From: Lachnospiraceae bacterium
GTDB taxonomy: Bacteria; Bacillota; Clostridia; Lachnospirales; Lachnospiraceae
Assembly (NCBI GenBank): GCA_014804655.1
Contig: JAAUZK010000051.1
Coordinates: forward strand, 1 to 55,393
Direction: 5' to 3'
DNA: 55,393 nt
Below, one piece after another: positions 9,487 through 16,898 of this stretch. The notes under the pieces are model-generated. The model made no database searches. It was not told the DNA's origin and was given only the letters and a program-made list of their open reading frames with translations. Made by a program: the position numbers and the translations under genes. Position 1 is the stretch's first letter. Each line of letters begins with the position of its first letter.

Positions 9487-10386
9487 TTATTTAGCAGATA
9501 TTAGTTCAGCAGTCTGAAATTGCATTTCTTTCAAACCGCTTCCTTTCGGACAATCAGTACTTTCCATTCTTTTAGCACGACTTCCTTCATAACGTTTTAC
9601 AAGCTCCAATACTTTGGCCGGAATCAGACATGCCGCAATCGGTCGGAGTACATAGATCCATCCGACCGGAAACAGCAATCCCATCTTCTTATAATTCCTA
9701 TATCTGATCTTTGCTTCATTCAAGCGGAACTTTACTTTTCGTTTTTTATAGGAGTCTCTCGTTTCACGATAATAGAAAAGATTTTCCTGAAGGTTATAAC
9801 CCTGCTGTCCACGCCCTGCCAGATTCATGAAAATCTCATAATCCTCACAGCGAAGTGTTTCCTCCGATGCGAGATATCCGGTGTTTTCATCAAAGAGCTC
9901 TGCCCTAAACATCACTGAGGGATGGATATACGGGGAATAACGGAAATAATCGCTCATTTGCGGAATTTCCGGCATGGGTCTTTGTCCCCACACGCCTTTC
10001 TCGTCAAACAGCTCCGCCCCGGTTCCGCACCATCCGTATTCCGGATGCGCCTCTAAGAATAACACCTGCTTCTCAATGCGGAGAGGCTTTGATATATCAT
10101 CTGCGTCCATACGCGCTATGTATTTTCCTCTTGCAAGCCGGATACATTCGTTTAAACTGTATGCAAGTCCTCTGTTATTTTCTTTTCCTGCCACGATAAT
10201 TCTCGGATCAAGTTCGGTCAGCTTCTGCACTAACCTTGCGGCATCCGGATGAGAACCGTCATCCCATATAATAAATTCAAACTTCGAATACGTCTGATTT
10301 AGTATGGAATTCACTGATTCCCGTAATATATTCTCGTCCCATTGGTTAAATACGCCCATGATGACAGAAACAAGCGGCTGTTTCAT
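9487..10386 (-). CDS. Family 2 glycosyltransferase
   Basis: The N-terminus PLVSVIMGVFNQ, then IIWDDGS, and ARMDADDISKP (a DxD-type metal site) identify a GT-A family 2 transferase that uses a nucleotide-diphospho sugar. The protein has 299 residues, with a positively charged C-terminal membrane-proximal region (IYVLRPIAACLIPAKVLELV). The ATG at 10386 is preferred over 10398 because GGAGG lies five bases upstream of it. It overlaps the stop of the GT4 gene as ATGA, a typical coupled arrangement. It probably adds an early sugar of the repeat unit or linker. The donor sugar cannot be told from sequence. Confidence 0.85.
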   Translation of the reverse strand: MKQPLVSVIMGVFNQWDENILRESVNSILNQTYSKFEFIIWDDGSHPDAARLVQKLTELDPRIIVAGKENNRGLAYSLNECIRLARGKYIARMDADDISKPLRIEKQVLFLEAHPEYGWCGTGAELFDEKGVWGQRPMPEIPQMSDYFRYSPYIHPSVMFRAELFDENTGYLASEETLRCEDYEIFMNLAGRGQQGYNLQENLFYYRETRDSYKKRKVKFRLNEAKIRYRNYKKMGLLFPVGWIYVLRPIAACLIPAKVLELVKRYEGSRAKRMESTDCPKGSGLKEMQFQTAELISAK

Positions 10387-11534
10387 CCTATCCTCCATGT
10401 CAGTGCCTTGTCGTATACTTTTTTCATTGTTTTCTCTACTTCGCCGACCGTAAATTCCATTGCAGAAGTCCTGCCGGTTTGTGACATCTTCGCGCGCAAT
10501 TCTTTATCCTTATACAATGTCCCGATTGCCTGTGCGAACTCCGGTATACTGTCCGCTTTACAGACAAAGGCGTTTTTGCCTTTCACGGCATATTCTCTCG
10601 TACCGCGGTTATCGGAAGCCACAAGCACTACATTGCATAACAACGCTTCTACCGCAGCCACTCCCAATCCTTCCCTGTAGGACGGAAACGCAAAGCAGTC
10701 GGCAGTTTGCAGGATTTCCTGCATATCTGTTCTAAACCCTAGAAACCTTATCCTGTTTTCAAGCCCTTTTTCTTTTACAAGCTTTCTTAGGAAGGTTTCT
10801 TCCTGACCCTTTCCGCAGATACTATAATAGATGTCTTTCTGCGGCAGTGTGCTGATTGCCTCAATGATAACCTTCTGGTTTTTATTTTTATTCAGCTCCG
10901 CTGCCGTTACAATATGAAATGCGTCCGCAGGCACATGCAATTCCCTGCGCTTTTCTTCATTGATTTCTCTCTTCGGAATGAAGCGTTCTTTATCAACTCC
11001 GACACTATGTATTTGAAATACAGCGCCTCCTGTCTTAAGTGGAAGCCGCTTCGCCCTTTCATAATCCTCTCTGTTGATTGTGATAAGAATATCCGTCATA
11101 CGGGCAAGCAGCCATTCCGCCGGATAAAACAACAGCCAGTTTTTCTTAGGCGCTCCCTGATAGAAGTGAAATCCATGCGCCGTATAGATCACATACGGTT
11201 TTCTCTTTGACAACCCTGCCGCGACACGCCCTGCAACGCCTCCCATGGGATTATGGCAATGTACGATCTCAATGTCATTTTCCCTGATAATACGAAGCAG
11301 CTGCCTGACTGCACGAAGGTTTGTTGCAAATTTAAAAGGACTCTTGGCAATATCTATCTGATGCAATCGGATTCCCTGTGCCTTTAAATCCTCTTCATTA
11401 AATGTATAAATCGGATTCTTAAAGTTCGATGCATAATGAATCTCACATCCCGCTTCATGCAATAGCTTCACATTATTTTTTTCAAACTGCGGCAGGAAGC
11501 CACTGATGGCTGTTATAATCAAAACCTTTTTCAT
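10383..11534 (-). CDS. Family 4 glycosyltransferase
   Basis: The 383-residue protein has the two-domain GT-B layout of GT4 enzymes. The N-terminal half contains HCHNPMGGVAGRVAAG and YTAHGFHFYQG. The C-terminal half contains the donor-site region AAELNKNKNQKVIIEA, FLGFRTDMQEILQ and PSYREGLGVAAVEAL with the EX7E-like acidic motif. The closest well-known relatives are capsule/EPS transferases of the EpsD/CapM type. It is the first gene of the glycan cluster after a 190-base gap that holds two hairpins. Its stop overlaps the start of the GT2 gene. It probably acts on the undecaprenyl-linked acceptor at the cytoplasmic membrane face. Confidence 0.85.
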   Translation of the reverse strand: MKKVLIITAISGFLPQFEKNNVKLLHEAGCEIHYASNFKNPIYTFNEEDLKAQGIRLHQIDIAKSPFKFATNLRAVRQLLRIIRENDIEIVHCHNPMGGVAGRVAAGLSKRKPYVIYTAHGFHFYQGAPKKNWLLFYPAEWLLARMTDILITINREDYERAKRLPLKTGGAVFQIHSVGVDKERFIPKREINEEKRRELHVPADAFHIVTAAELNKNKNQKVIIEAISTLPQKDIYYSICGKGQEETFLRKLVKEKGLENRIRFLGFRTDMQEILQTADCFAFPSYREGLGVAAVEALLCNVVLVASDNRGTREYAVKGKNAFVCKADSIPEFAQAIGTLYKDKELRAKMSQTGRTSAMEFTVGEVEKTMKKVYDKALTWRIG

Positions 11535-11625
11535 GAGTATTCATTGCATTCCTTTCCCGAATCCAATGCTTCAATATTTAAAATAATTTCTGCGTAAAAC
11601 AATTACAAATATAAGAAACAATCGT

Positions 11626-11651
11626 CCGGGCGGATATGCTACTCCGCCCGG
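11626..11651. terminator. GC-rich hairpin upstream of the GT4 gene
   Basis: A perfect 9-bp stem (CCGGGCGGA at 11626-11634 with its complement at 11643-11651) closes an 8-base loop. The T-run (CTTTTTG) follows on the plus strand, yet all nearby genes are on the minus strand. On the minus strand the hairpin is followed only by ACGATTGTTTCTT. It may still attenuate transcription between the surface-protein gene and the glycan operon, or stop antisense transcription entering from the left. Confidence 0.5.
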
Positions 11652-11686
11652 CTTTTTGCTTTCTATATCCACCACATGATATTTAG

Positions 11687-11706
11687 AAAAATAAGATCTT
11701 ATTTTT
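11687..11706. terminator. AT-rich palindrome after the SPKTG protein gene
   Basis: The 20-base sequence AAAAATAAGATCTTATTTTT is a perfect palindrome lying 21 bases past the stop of the surface-protein gene. It could be a weak bidirectional terminator or a protein-binding site. The A/T arms give a T-run on either strand. The remaining part of the 11535-11726 gap shows nothing else beyond the GC-rich hairpin at 11626. Confidence 0.4.
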
Positions 11707-11726
11707 TATTTCAGTCTAAAAGCAAA

Positions 11727-12404
11727 TTAGGCAAAATACCTCTTCCCGCATACTGCCGCACCGGCAGCACCGATCATCAGAAGCACTACTGCCACAGGCA
11801 TTGTCTGCCCTGTCTTAGGGGACTGGGAAACAGTCGCTACGTCAAGTTTTACAACCGCAATCGGAGAAAGACTTGCACTGGCAAATGTCACGGATCCGTT
11901 TGCCACACTCGGAATAATAGTTTCCCATGCACTACCCGTATAATGCATAACTACAACGGCATCTCCGGCAGCAATATCCGGAAGGCTCAAAGTTACAACA
12001 TAGTTGCCGTTCGCATCTTTAGAAGCGCCTGATGCTTTTACCTCAATAACAGTCAGAATAGTGGCCGTTACACGGCTCGCAGAATTCCCGGCCGCAGCAG
12101 CAAGGGTTTTATTTCCAATCCTTGAAGCAATGGATGCCACATCATTTAAGATTGCGTTTTGAACTGCCACTGCTGTTGCCTGAACGGTTGTTGCTGATAC
12201 TGCGGAGATCGAATATCCCGCCGATACGGTTGTTCTGTTCAAATACTCGGAAGCCGTTGCCGTCGCAGCCATAAATGTTGAACTTTTCTGTGTACTGACA
12301 GGAGCCCCCACAGTACCTACCGTCGGGCTTTTAGCACATACGGTCATGGAACCCATGGTAAGAACTGCCAGCGCAGTTAACACTGCTAAAAACTTCTTCT
12401 TCAT
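11727..12404 (-). CDS. Small secreted surface protein with SPKTG sorting signal
   Basis: The 225-residue protein has a classic signal peptide (MKKKFLAVLTALAVLTMGS...VCA) and an Ala/Thr/Ser/Val-rich body. Its C-terminus reads SPKTGQ, then a hydrophobic stretch (VAVVLLMIGAAGAAV), then a short basic tail (CGKRYFA). This is an LPXTG-like cell-wall sorting signal in the variant form SPKTG, like the (S/P)PXTG motif known for class B sortase of Clostridioides difficile. The ATG at 12404 lies seven bases after GGAGG; the GTG at 12410 would be too close. A class B sortase is encoded two genes upstream (13589-14542), making this its likely substrate. The body shows no recognisable domain. The repetitive small-residue composition suggests a spacer or stalk. 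Confidence 0.75.
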   Translation of the reverse strand: MKKKFLAVLTALAVLTMGSMTVCAKSPTVGTVGAPVSTQKSSTFMAATATASEYLNRTTVSAGYSISAVSATTVQATAVAVQNAILNDVASIASRIGNKTLAAAAGNSASRVTATILTVIEVKASGASKDANGNYVVTLSLPDIAAGDAVVVMHYTGSAWETIIPSVANGSVTFASASLSPIAVVKLDVATVSQSPKTGQTMPVAVVLLMIGAAGAAVCGKRYFA

Positions 12405-12500
12405 TGTCACTCCTCCTCTCCTAATATATTCATGTGGTTATATCAAACCGAAGATGTGGTTCCCCGGAAGATATCGATTATATAACCTGCCGCAGTATAC

Positions 12501-13526
12501 TCATTTTACTGCCGGCTCGTAAAACAATTCTATGATCAGATCCTGCAGGGAATCCTCATCCACATAGAACTCTTCAAAATCGTTGCCCTGTACGGTTTCC
12601 CCTTGCAGGGAATACATGTTCTCTCTATCAAAATCATAATTTATATACTCTGTCACCATGTAAGTAAACTCATTCAGATCGATATCCGTGACCATATATT
12701 TGTGTACCGTCTGGTAAAGATTAACCGCCACACGAATATCGGACATAGACTGATTTTTTGCCTCTGCCGCAAACGTCGTCATATACTGCTTCTGCCTCTG
12801 CAGACGAAGTTCGTTGGAATTAAACATATTTTCATCCCGAAGACGGACATACCAGTATGCTTTTTCCCCAAATAACGTTATTGTCTCTCCCTGATGAAGA
12901 TCCATATCATATTCCGGATAGATAATATCATCCAATACTTCTACGGTAATGCCGCCGACCATATCATTTAATTCCGGTATGGCATCCATGCTGATTGCCG
13001 CGTACCCATGGATAGGAATACCATGGAACATTCTGGATACTGCTTTCACCTGTCTTAAACAGCTTTCTTCTTTCCCATCTCCATATCCGTGCTGGAGCGC
13101 AATCTGCTCTGTAAAAATCCCCTGATAATTGCCCTCTTCGTCAAAAACATCCACCTCTGCCATGGAGTTTCTGTTGATCGATATTACATAGACATTTTTG
13201 TCATGTGGATTAATAAGCAGAAGAAACAACGCATCAGCCTGTCCTCCTGCATATTCGCTTCCTTCTTCCTCCTCCCAGCTCTGTCCGCCGACTTCCACAA
13301 CGGTTTCTTTGTCAATTCCCATGACTAGTACCGTGATCAGATCTTCATTTAAAACATAATTCCCGTCTTTATACAGAATCCCGTTTGTTTCCGGTTCATC
13401 CGCCTTCTCACCCAGCTCTATAATCTCTGCACTCGCAGCAGCGGTGGACAGAGAAGCCTTACCGACCATACGCATCCCTGCCACACTCCCAATGACCGTC
13501 AAAATCATCGTGACAATGATAATCAT
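12501..13526 (-). CDS. LCP (LytR-CpsA-Psr) family protein, start apparently frameshifted
   Basis: Recognisable LCP features are a single N-terminal membrane helix, GGQADALFLLLIN (core Asp kept), VISINRNS (where IPRD is usual), MVGGITVEV, and YVRLRDEN...RLQRQKQYM near residue 225-245 (the conserved Arg-rich loop). LCP proteins transfer undecaprenyl-linked glycans to peptidoglycan, and this one may attach the polymer made by the adjacent cluster. The in-frame ATG at 13526 lacks a good ribosome site and starts inside the membrane helix. An ATG at 13582, after AGAGGG and six bases past the sortase stop, begins MLDRETVVEKK in another frame. One extra A in the A8 tract (13548-13555) would join it to this frame as ...VVEKKKFGIVTVTM. 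The real gene probably spans 12501-13582. Confidence 0.75.
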   Translation of the reverse strand: MIIIVTMILTVIGSVAGMRMVGKASLSTAAASAEIIELGEKADEPETNGILYKDGNYVLNEDLITVLVMGIDKETVVEVGGQSWEEEEGSEYAGGQADALFLLLINPHDKNVYVISINRNSMAEVDVFDEEGNYQGIFTEQIALQHGYGDGKEESCLRQVKAVSRMFHGIPIHGYAAISMDAIPELNDMVGGITVEVLDDIIYPEYDMDLHQGETITLFGEKAYWYVRLRDENMFNSNELRLQRQKQYMTTFAAEAKNQSMSDIRVAVNLYQTVHKYMVTDIDLNEFTYMVTEYINYDFDRENMYSLQGETVQGNDFEEFYVDEDSLQDLIIELFYEPAVK

Positions 13527-13547
13527 GGTAACTGTGACAATTCCGAA

Positions 13548-13555
13548 TTTTTTTT
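13548..13555 (-). other. A8 homopolymer (frameshift point) in the LCP gene
   Basis: There are eight T on the plus strand, or eight A on the coding strand. With nine A the upstream ATG at 13582 reads through into the LCP frame. With eight it meets a TGA after 19 codons. The result fits a sequencing or assembly slip, a mutation, or slipped-strand phase variation of a surface-biogenesis gene. Confidence 0.6.
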
Positions 13556-13588
13556 CTCAACAACAGTTTCTCTGTCTAACATTACATT

Positions 13589-14542
13589 CTACCCTCTTGG
13601 ATTTACAAGTACCCCCGCGACCAGAAAACGTCTGTTAGAATCATGATCCGCTGTACAAGTAGATAATGTAACAATCTTATCCCCTGTCGTGACCTGAATA
13701 TCCTCTCTTACATTTGCCACCCGGTCTGTTGTCTGATATATTTTTTTCAGATAATCTTCATAAACATATTCATTGGTATAATCATAATTATCCAGAAGAT
13801 GGATCGAATCAAATTCATATGCGGCAAATATCCGGTAAACGAATACGTAATCCTCTGTATATATGAAAATATAATGATCTTTGTTAAACAACTCATCATT
13901 CTCAAAATTATGTAAGGAAGAAAACATGGTTTTATCTTTGAGGTTATGTCCGTAAATCACTGTATGAATATCCGAAAAATCCTTGCTGTTGAAATCCTCT
14001 GTATAGATACACCCCGGATATCCCTTGGTTCCATCCATATTATGATCCAGATAATAGCTATTATCCGTCGGATGCTGCAGTACAGGATAATCTACAGTGG
14101 TATCCGGCACATAAATCCATGCATAAATATCTCTGTTTTCTTCATGCAGTGTATCCCAATCCAGAGCTTTATCCAGTATTTTAATACCGGACTGTTCTAA
14201 TCTATTAATTATGTCAGTATCTTTGTCCTTTGCTACGATATCAATTATCTCAGCCTCTTTGTCCTCTGACACAATATCCTCTTCTACATCAGCTTTCGGA
14301 TGTTCCTCTGTCTTCTTCAGAGTCGCTTCCCTTGACTCATGCAGATTTTCTTCCTTTGTGTGCTCCTCCACGGTTTTCCCGATATTGTTATTTACATCGC
14401 TTTGCAGACTGTCTAACTGAGCATACGTCGTCCTATAATTTATGTACTGTTTGAATACCATGCCGGCTGCCCCAACCATAATAATCAAAAATATAAAAAA
14501 TAAAATAAGCCATACTTTTGACTTTTCTTTTTTCTGATTCAT
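13589..14542 (-). CDS. srtB: Class B sortase
   Basis: The 317-residue protein has an N-terminal membrane anchor (VWLILFFIFLIIMVGAAGMVF) and a long acidic linker rich in Glu, Asp and Lys (about 45-110). A sortase B catalytic domain follows. It contains YAWIYVPDTTVDYPVLQH, the His in VIYGHNL, the catalytic Cys296 in TLSTCT, and Arg304/305 shortly after. Class B sortases cleave the sorting signal between T and G and join the protein to the wall. The SPKTG protein two genes downstream is the likely substrate, with the LCP gene between them. The acidic linker is longer than usual and may hold the domain away from the membrane. The start follows the 49-aa gene by 54 bases, so all four genes could share a transcript. 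Confidence 0.88.
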   Translation of the reverse strand: MNQKKEKSKVWLILFFIFLIIMVGAAGMVFKQYINYRTTYAQLDSLQSDVNNNIGKTVEEHTKEENLHESREATLKKTEEHPKADVEEDIVSEDKEAEIIDIVAKDKDTDIINRLEQSGIKILDKALDWDTLHEENRDIYAWIYVPDTTVDYPVLQHPTDNSYYLDHNMDGTKGYPGCIYTEDFNSKDFSDIHTVIYGHNLKDKTMFSSLHNFENDELFNKDHYIFIYTEDYVFVYRIFAAYEFDSIHLLDNYDYTNEYVYEDYLKKIYQTTDRVANVREDIQVTTGDKIVTLSTCTADHDSNRRFLVAGVLVNPRG

Positions 14543-14596
14543 TCTTCTTCACATCCAATCTTGTGTGTCTTTTATAAGATACCGCCAATGCCCGAT

Positions 14597-14746
14597 TTAC
14601 TGATCACTCTCTTTTTCTGCTTCACTCTTTTCATCAATAATATGTTCTGCTTCCATACCCGCCATGAAAATTAACACCTTTGATACTCTCTCTGCTGGCA
14701 TTTCCGTAATCTTTTTAATTGCCAATTCTTTATCAAGTGTCATCAT
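14597..14746 (-). CDS. 49-residue peptide resembling the C-terminal tail of an XRE regulator
   Basis: The start at 14746 (ATG ATG) follows AAAGGAGACAGTGGC, a very good ribosome site, and the frame runs 49 codons to TAA at 14597. The product begins MMTLDKELAIKKITEMP and is helical and charged, with no signal peptide. Its segment ITEMPAERVSKVLIFMAGME lines up with the C-terminal tail of the divergent XRE protein (LEKMNDEQVKAILAFINSLD). That suggests a helix pair that could dimerise with, or titrate, the regulator. It is transcribed away from the XRE gene, with dyad sites between them. No function is known. Confidence 0.6.
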   Translation of the reverse strand: MMTLDKELAIKKITEMPAERVSKVLIFMAGMEAEHIIDEKSEAEKESDQ

Positions 14747-14786
14747 GCCACTGTCTCCTTTTTTTTATTGAATGTTTCAAGTATAA

Positions 14787-14806
14787 GACAACTCATTCAT
14801 GTTGTC
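14787..14806. promoter_or_regulatory. Dyad operator between the 49-aa peptide and XRE genes
   Basis: GACAAC and GTTGTC, separated by eight bases, form an inverted repeat in the divergent intergenic region. A second imperfect dyad, CTTGACTTGTTCAAG, follows at about 14818 and overlaps the likely -35 box of the XRE gene. Such pairs are typical binding sites for XRE-type repressors, so autoregulation and control of the leftward genes is likely. Confidence 0.5.
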
Positions 14807-14818
14807 AATATATTTTTC

Positions 14819-14847
14819 TTGACTTGTTCAAGTTTTTTTGCTATTGT
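14819..14847 (+). promoter_or_regulatory. Sigma-A-type promoter of the XRE gene
   Basis: TTGACT (14819-14824) and TATTGT (14842-14847) are separated by 17 bases, about 110 bases upstream of the likely start codon. The -35 box lies inside an imperfect dyad, consistent with repressor control. Confidence 0.45.
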
Positions 14848-14957
14848 ATTGTATATTACAATCTTGGATTTGTTATTAACGAAACATTGAGATGGCGCAA
14901 CTTGCTCTTCCATGACTCTTTCTATGCTTAAGCGAAGTGAAAGGAATGATAAAAACA

Positions 14958-15332
14958 ATGAACCAGTGTGATAGGATAAGACAAATACTGAAGGAAAATA
15001 AGTTAAAGCAAAAACAGTTTGCTTCTGTAATTGGAGTGACCGAAAGTTATATATCTAAACTCCTTAAAGATCCGAATATTCGGTTATCTCAATCTCTCGC
15101 AGTTTTGATTGAAGAAAAATATGGTTATAATTCCGAGTGGATCCTTTATGGAAATGAACCTAAGTTGAAGCAAATCAGCAAAGATAAATCATTATCTGAA
15201 CTTCACCAAAAAGCTCTTGCTCAACTGGAAAAAATGAATGATGAACAAGTAAAAGCTATTTTAGCTTTTATCAACTCTTTGGATGAATTGGAAAAAACGC
15301 TCCAGACTAACCCACACAACTCTGAAAAATAA
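14958..15332 (+). CDS. XRE-family transcriptional regulator
   Basis: An N-terminal helix-turn-helix (DRIRQILKENKLKQKQFASVIGVTESYISKLL, residues about 5-36; KQKQFA and ESYISKLL are the contact helices) is followed by a helical tail. It is similar to small phage-type or clostridial XRE repressors. GTG at 14937, ATG at 14946 and ATG at 14958 are all in frame. The last is preferred because AAAGGA lies 12 bases upstream of it, whereas the others have no or overlapping ribosome sites. The gene is divergent from the 49-aa peptide and sortase module and probably controls it through the dyads at 14787 and 14818. The tail resembles the 49-residue peptide. Confidence 0.8.
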   Translation: MNQCDRIRQILKENKLKQKQFASVIGVTESYISKLLKDPNIRLSQSLAVLIEEKYGYNSEWILYGNEPKLKQISKDKSLSELHQKALAQLEKMNDEQVKAILAFINSLDELEKTLQTNPHNSEK

Positions 15333-15366
15333 TGCAGGTATGTATCCGTACCTGCATGTTTCTTTT
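15332..15366 (+). terminator. Rho-independent terminator of the XRE gene
   Basis: A 9-bp stem (ATGCAGGTA at 15332-15340, TACCTGCAT at 15349-15357) is followed by GTTTCTTTTTTT. It overlaps the last base of the stop codon and separates this gene from the convergent spoIVB. Confidence 0.85.
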
Positions 15367-15442
15367 TTTAACAAACGACGTTAAGTTATATTATTCAGAC
15401 TTTGAATAGAATTTTAGCCCAAATTTCTTGTATAAATATGCC

Positions 15443-16786
15443 CTAATGTCCCAGCATTTCCTCAATAAAAATTCCGTAACCTCTCGTGGAATCCTGCACC
15501 AGCACATGAGTCACCGCGCCCACCAGCTTGCCGTTCTGGATGATGGGGCTGCCGCTCATCCCCTGTATGATTCCTCCGGTTAACGTCAGAAGCTTCTCGT
15601 CCGTCACCCGTATAACGATCCCTCTATTGATATTGTCACCGTCCAGGTTGACTTCCGCAATCTCTACATCATAGAACTCCGGCTCTCCCGTAACGGAACA
15701 TATAATCTGCGCCGGTCCCAGCTCGATCTCCTGTTTTAAAGCAATAGGGATCGGCTCAAAAGATGACGCGTCCATGATCTCTTCGTCACACACACCGAAT
15801 ATCCCTTCCGTCGTATTCTCCGTAATCTCCCCGATCACATTATCAGAGTCATACTCAATATAACCGGTCAATTCTCCCGGTGAACCGTTAGAGCCTCTCG
15901 TAATCCCCACGATCTCCGTCTTATATAACGTCCCTTCGTCCAAATTCATTAACATAGAGGTATCTACATCATTGATACCATGTCCCAACGCACCGAATGT
16001 ATGATCTGTATCCTCATATGTCATGGTGCCGATACCCTGCGCGTTATCTCTGATCCAGATTCCTAACTTCCACTCCTGATTCTGATTACTTTCCGGAGTT
16101 ATCATAACATCTGTTACCTCACTGTTACGCTTGATCGTCAGCACCAAACTTTCTCCTTCGGATGCCTCGATCGTCCGGATAAACTGCCTCTTATTCTCCA
16201 TCTCCTCCCCATTTACCTTCAGAATATAATCTCCTTTTTGCAATACATATTTTGCCGGAGATACTTTCGCGCCGCCGCTGTTCTCGAATTCTCCGATTCC
16301 CACGACCAGCACTCCGTTCGTCTTCACATAGATACCGATAGGGATTCCCGACGGAATCAGCATCTTATCCTGAATCACTTCTATATCTACATTTTTATAA
16401 GGAAGAACTCCAAACAGCTTCAGATTCATCTGATAAGTATCAATCTCATTTGCCTTGAATTTAACTGTATGTGCAAAATCTACATGAATGCTTTCCACAC
16501 TCCCGGATATACTCTCAGCGATCTGACCTTCAGTATCCATGGATTCGGGCAGAGAAGATACCTGGGCTGCCTCATCATCGATCCGATAGATTTCTCCTGA
16601 AACAGGTACTTTAAAATCCAGTTCCTGCTCCACGCCGGCACGTATTTTAATCGTTGAGGGTATTTTGTCCCAATAGGCAACATAGACAACTACTGCGAGC
16701 GTGGCCACCGCTATACTGAGCAGCAGGTATAAAAACCCCCGATATATTCTTTCCTGTTGTTTTGTCATACTAACTAATCTGCCCAC
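15443..16786 (-). CDS. spoIVB: SpoIVB serine peptidase (S55)
   Basis: The protein has an N-terminal membrane anchor (FLYLLLSIAVATLAVVVYVAY), a PDZ domain (about 150-230, with GIPIGIYVKTNG and DYILKVNGEEM), and the S55 peptidase domain with FGALGHGI (catalytic His), GITRGSNGSPGELTG, and GMSGSP (catalytic Ser, about 411). In spore formers SpoIVB is secreted from the forespore and triggers SpoIVFB and sigma-K activation. The GTG at 16786 has GAGGATGTG upstream; an ATG six codons in is an alternative. In many Firmicutes spo0A follows directly. Here the next gene is the convergent XRE regulator, so the usual neighbour is missing. Confidence 0.93.
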   Translation of the reverse strand: MGRLVSMTKQQERIYRGFLYLLLSIAVATLAVVVYVAYWDKIPSTIKIRAGVEQELDFKVPVSGEIYRIDDEAAQVSSLPESMDTEGQIAESISGSVESIHVDFAHTVKFKANEIDTYQMNLKLFGVLPYKNVDIEVIQDKMLIPSGIPIGIYVKTNGVLVVGIGEFENSGGAKVSPAKYVLQKGDYILKVNGEEMENKRQFIRTIEASEGESLVLTIKRNSEVTDVMITPESNQNQEWKLGIWIRDNAQGIGTMTYEDTDHTFGALGHGINDVDTSMLMNLDEGTLYKTEIVGITRGSNGSPGELTGYIEYDSDNVIGEITENTTEGIFGVCDEEIMDASSFEPIPIALKQEIELGPAQIICSVTGEPEFYDVEIAEVNLDGDNINRGIVIRVTDEKLLTLTGGIIQGMSGSPIIQNGKLVGAVTHVLVQDSTRGYGIFIEEMLGH

Positions 16787-16846
16787 TTTATCACATCCTC
16801 ATCCATTCTTTGAAGTAAATTCCTTCGGAAATAAAAATACACAAAA

Positions 16847-16868
16847 AGGACACACAAAGCGTGTCCTT
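16847..16868 (-). terminator. Terminator after recN
   Basis: On the minus strand AAGGACAC and GTGTCCTT pair (8 bp, 6-base loop) and are followed by TTTGTGTATTTTT. It closes the operon that ends with recN, so spoIVB should have its own (forespore) promoter downstream. No clear sigma-G or sigma-F site could be picked by eye. Confidence 0.75.
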
Positions 16869-16898
16869 CCTAGTATGTGATAAATCTTTCAAATTAAT

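Noticed and set aside
13589..14542. Sortase gene as class A or pilus-type
   Set aside because: The sequence around the catalytic Cys (TLSTCT) and the long N-terminal linker fit class B, and no pilin genes are nearby.
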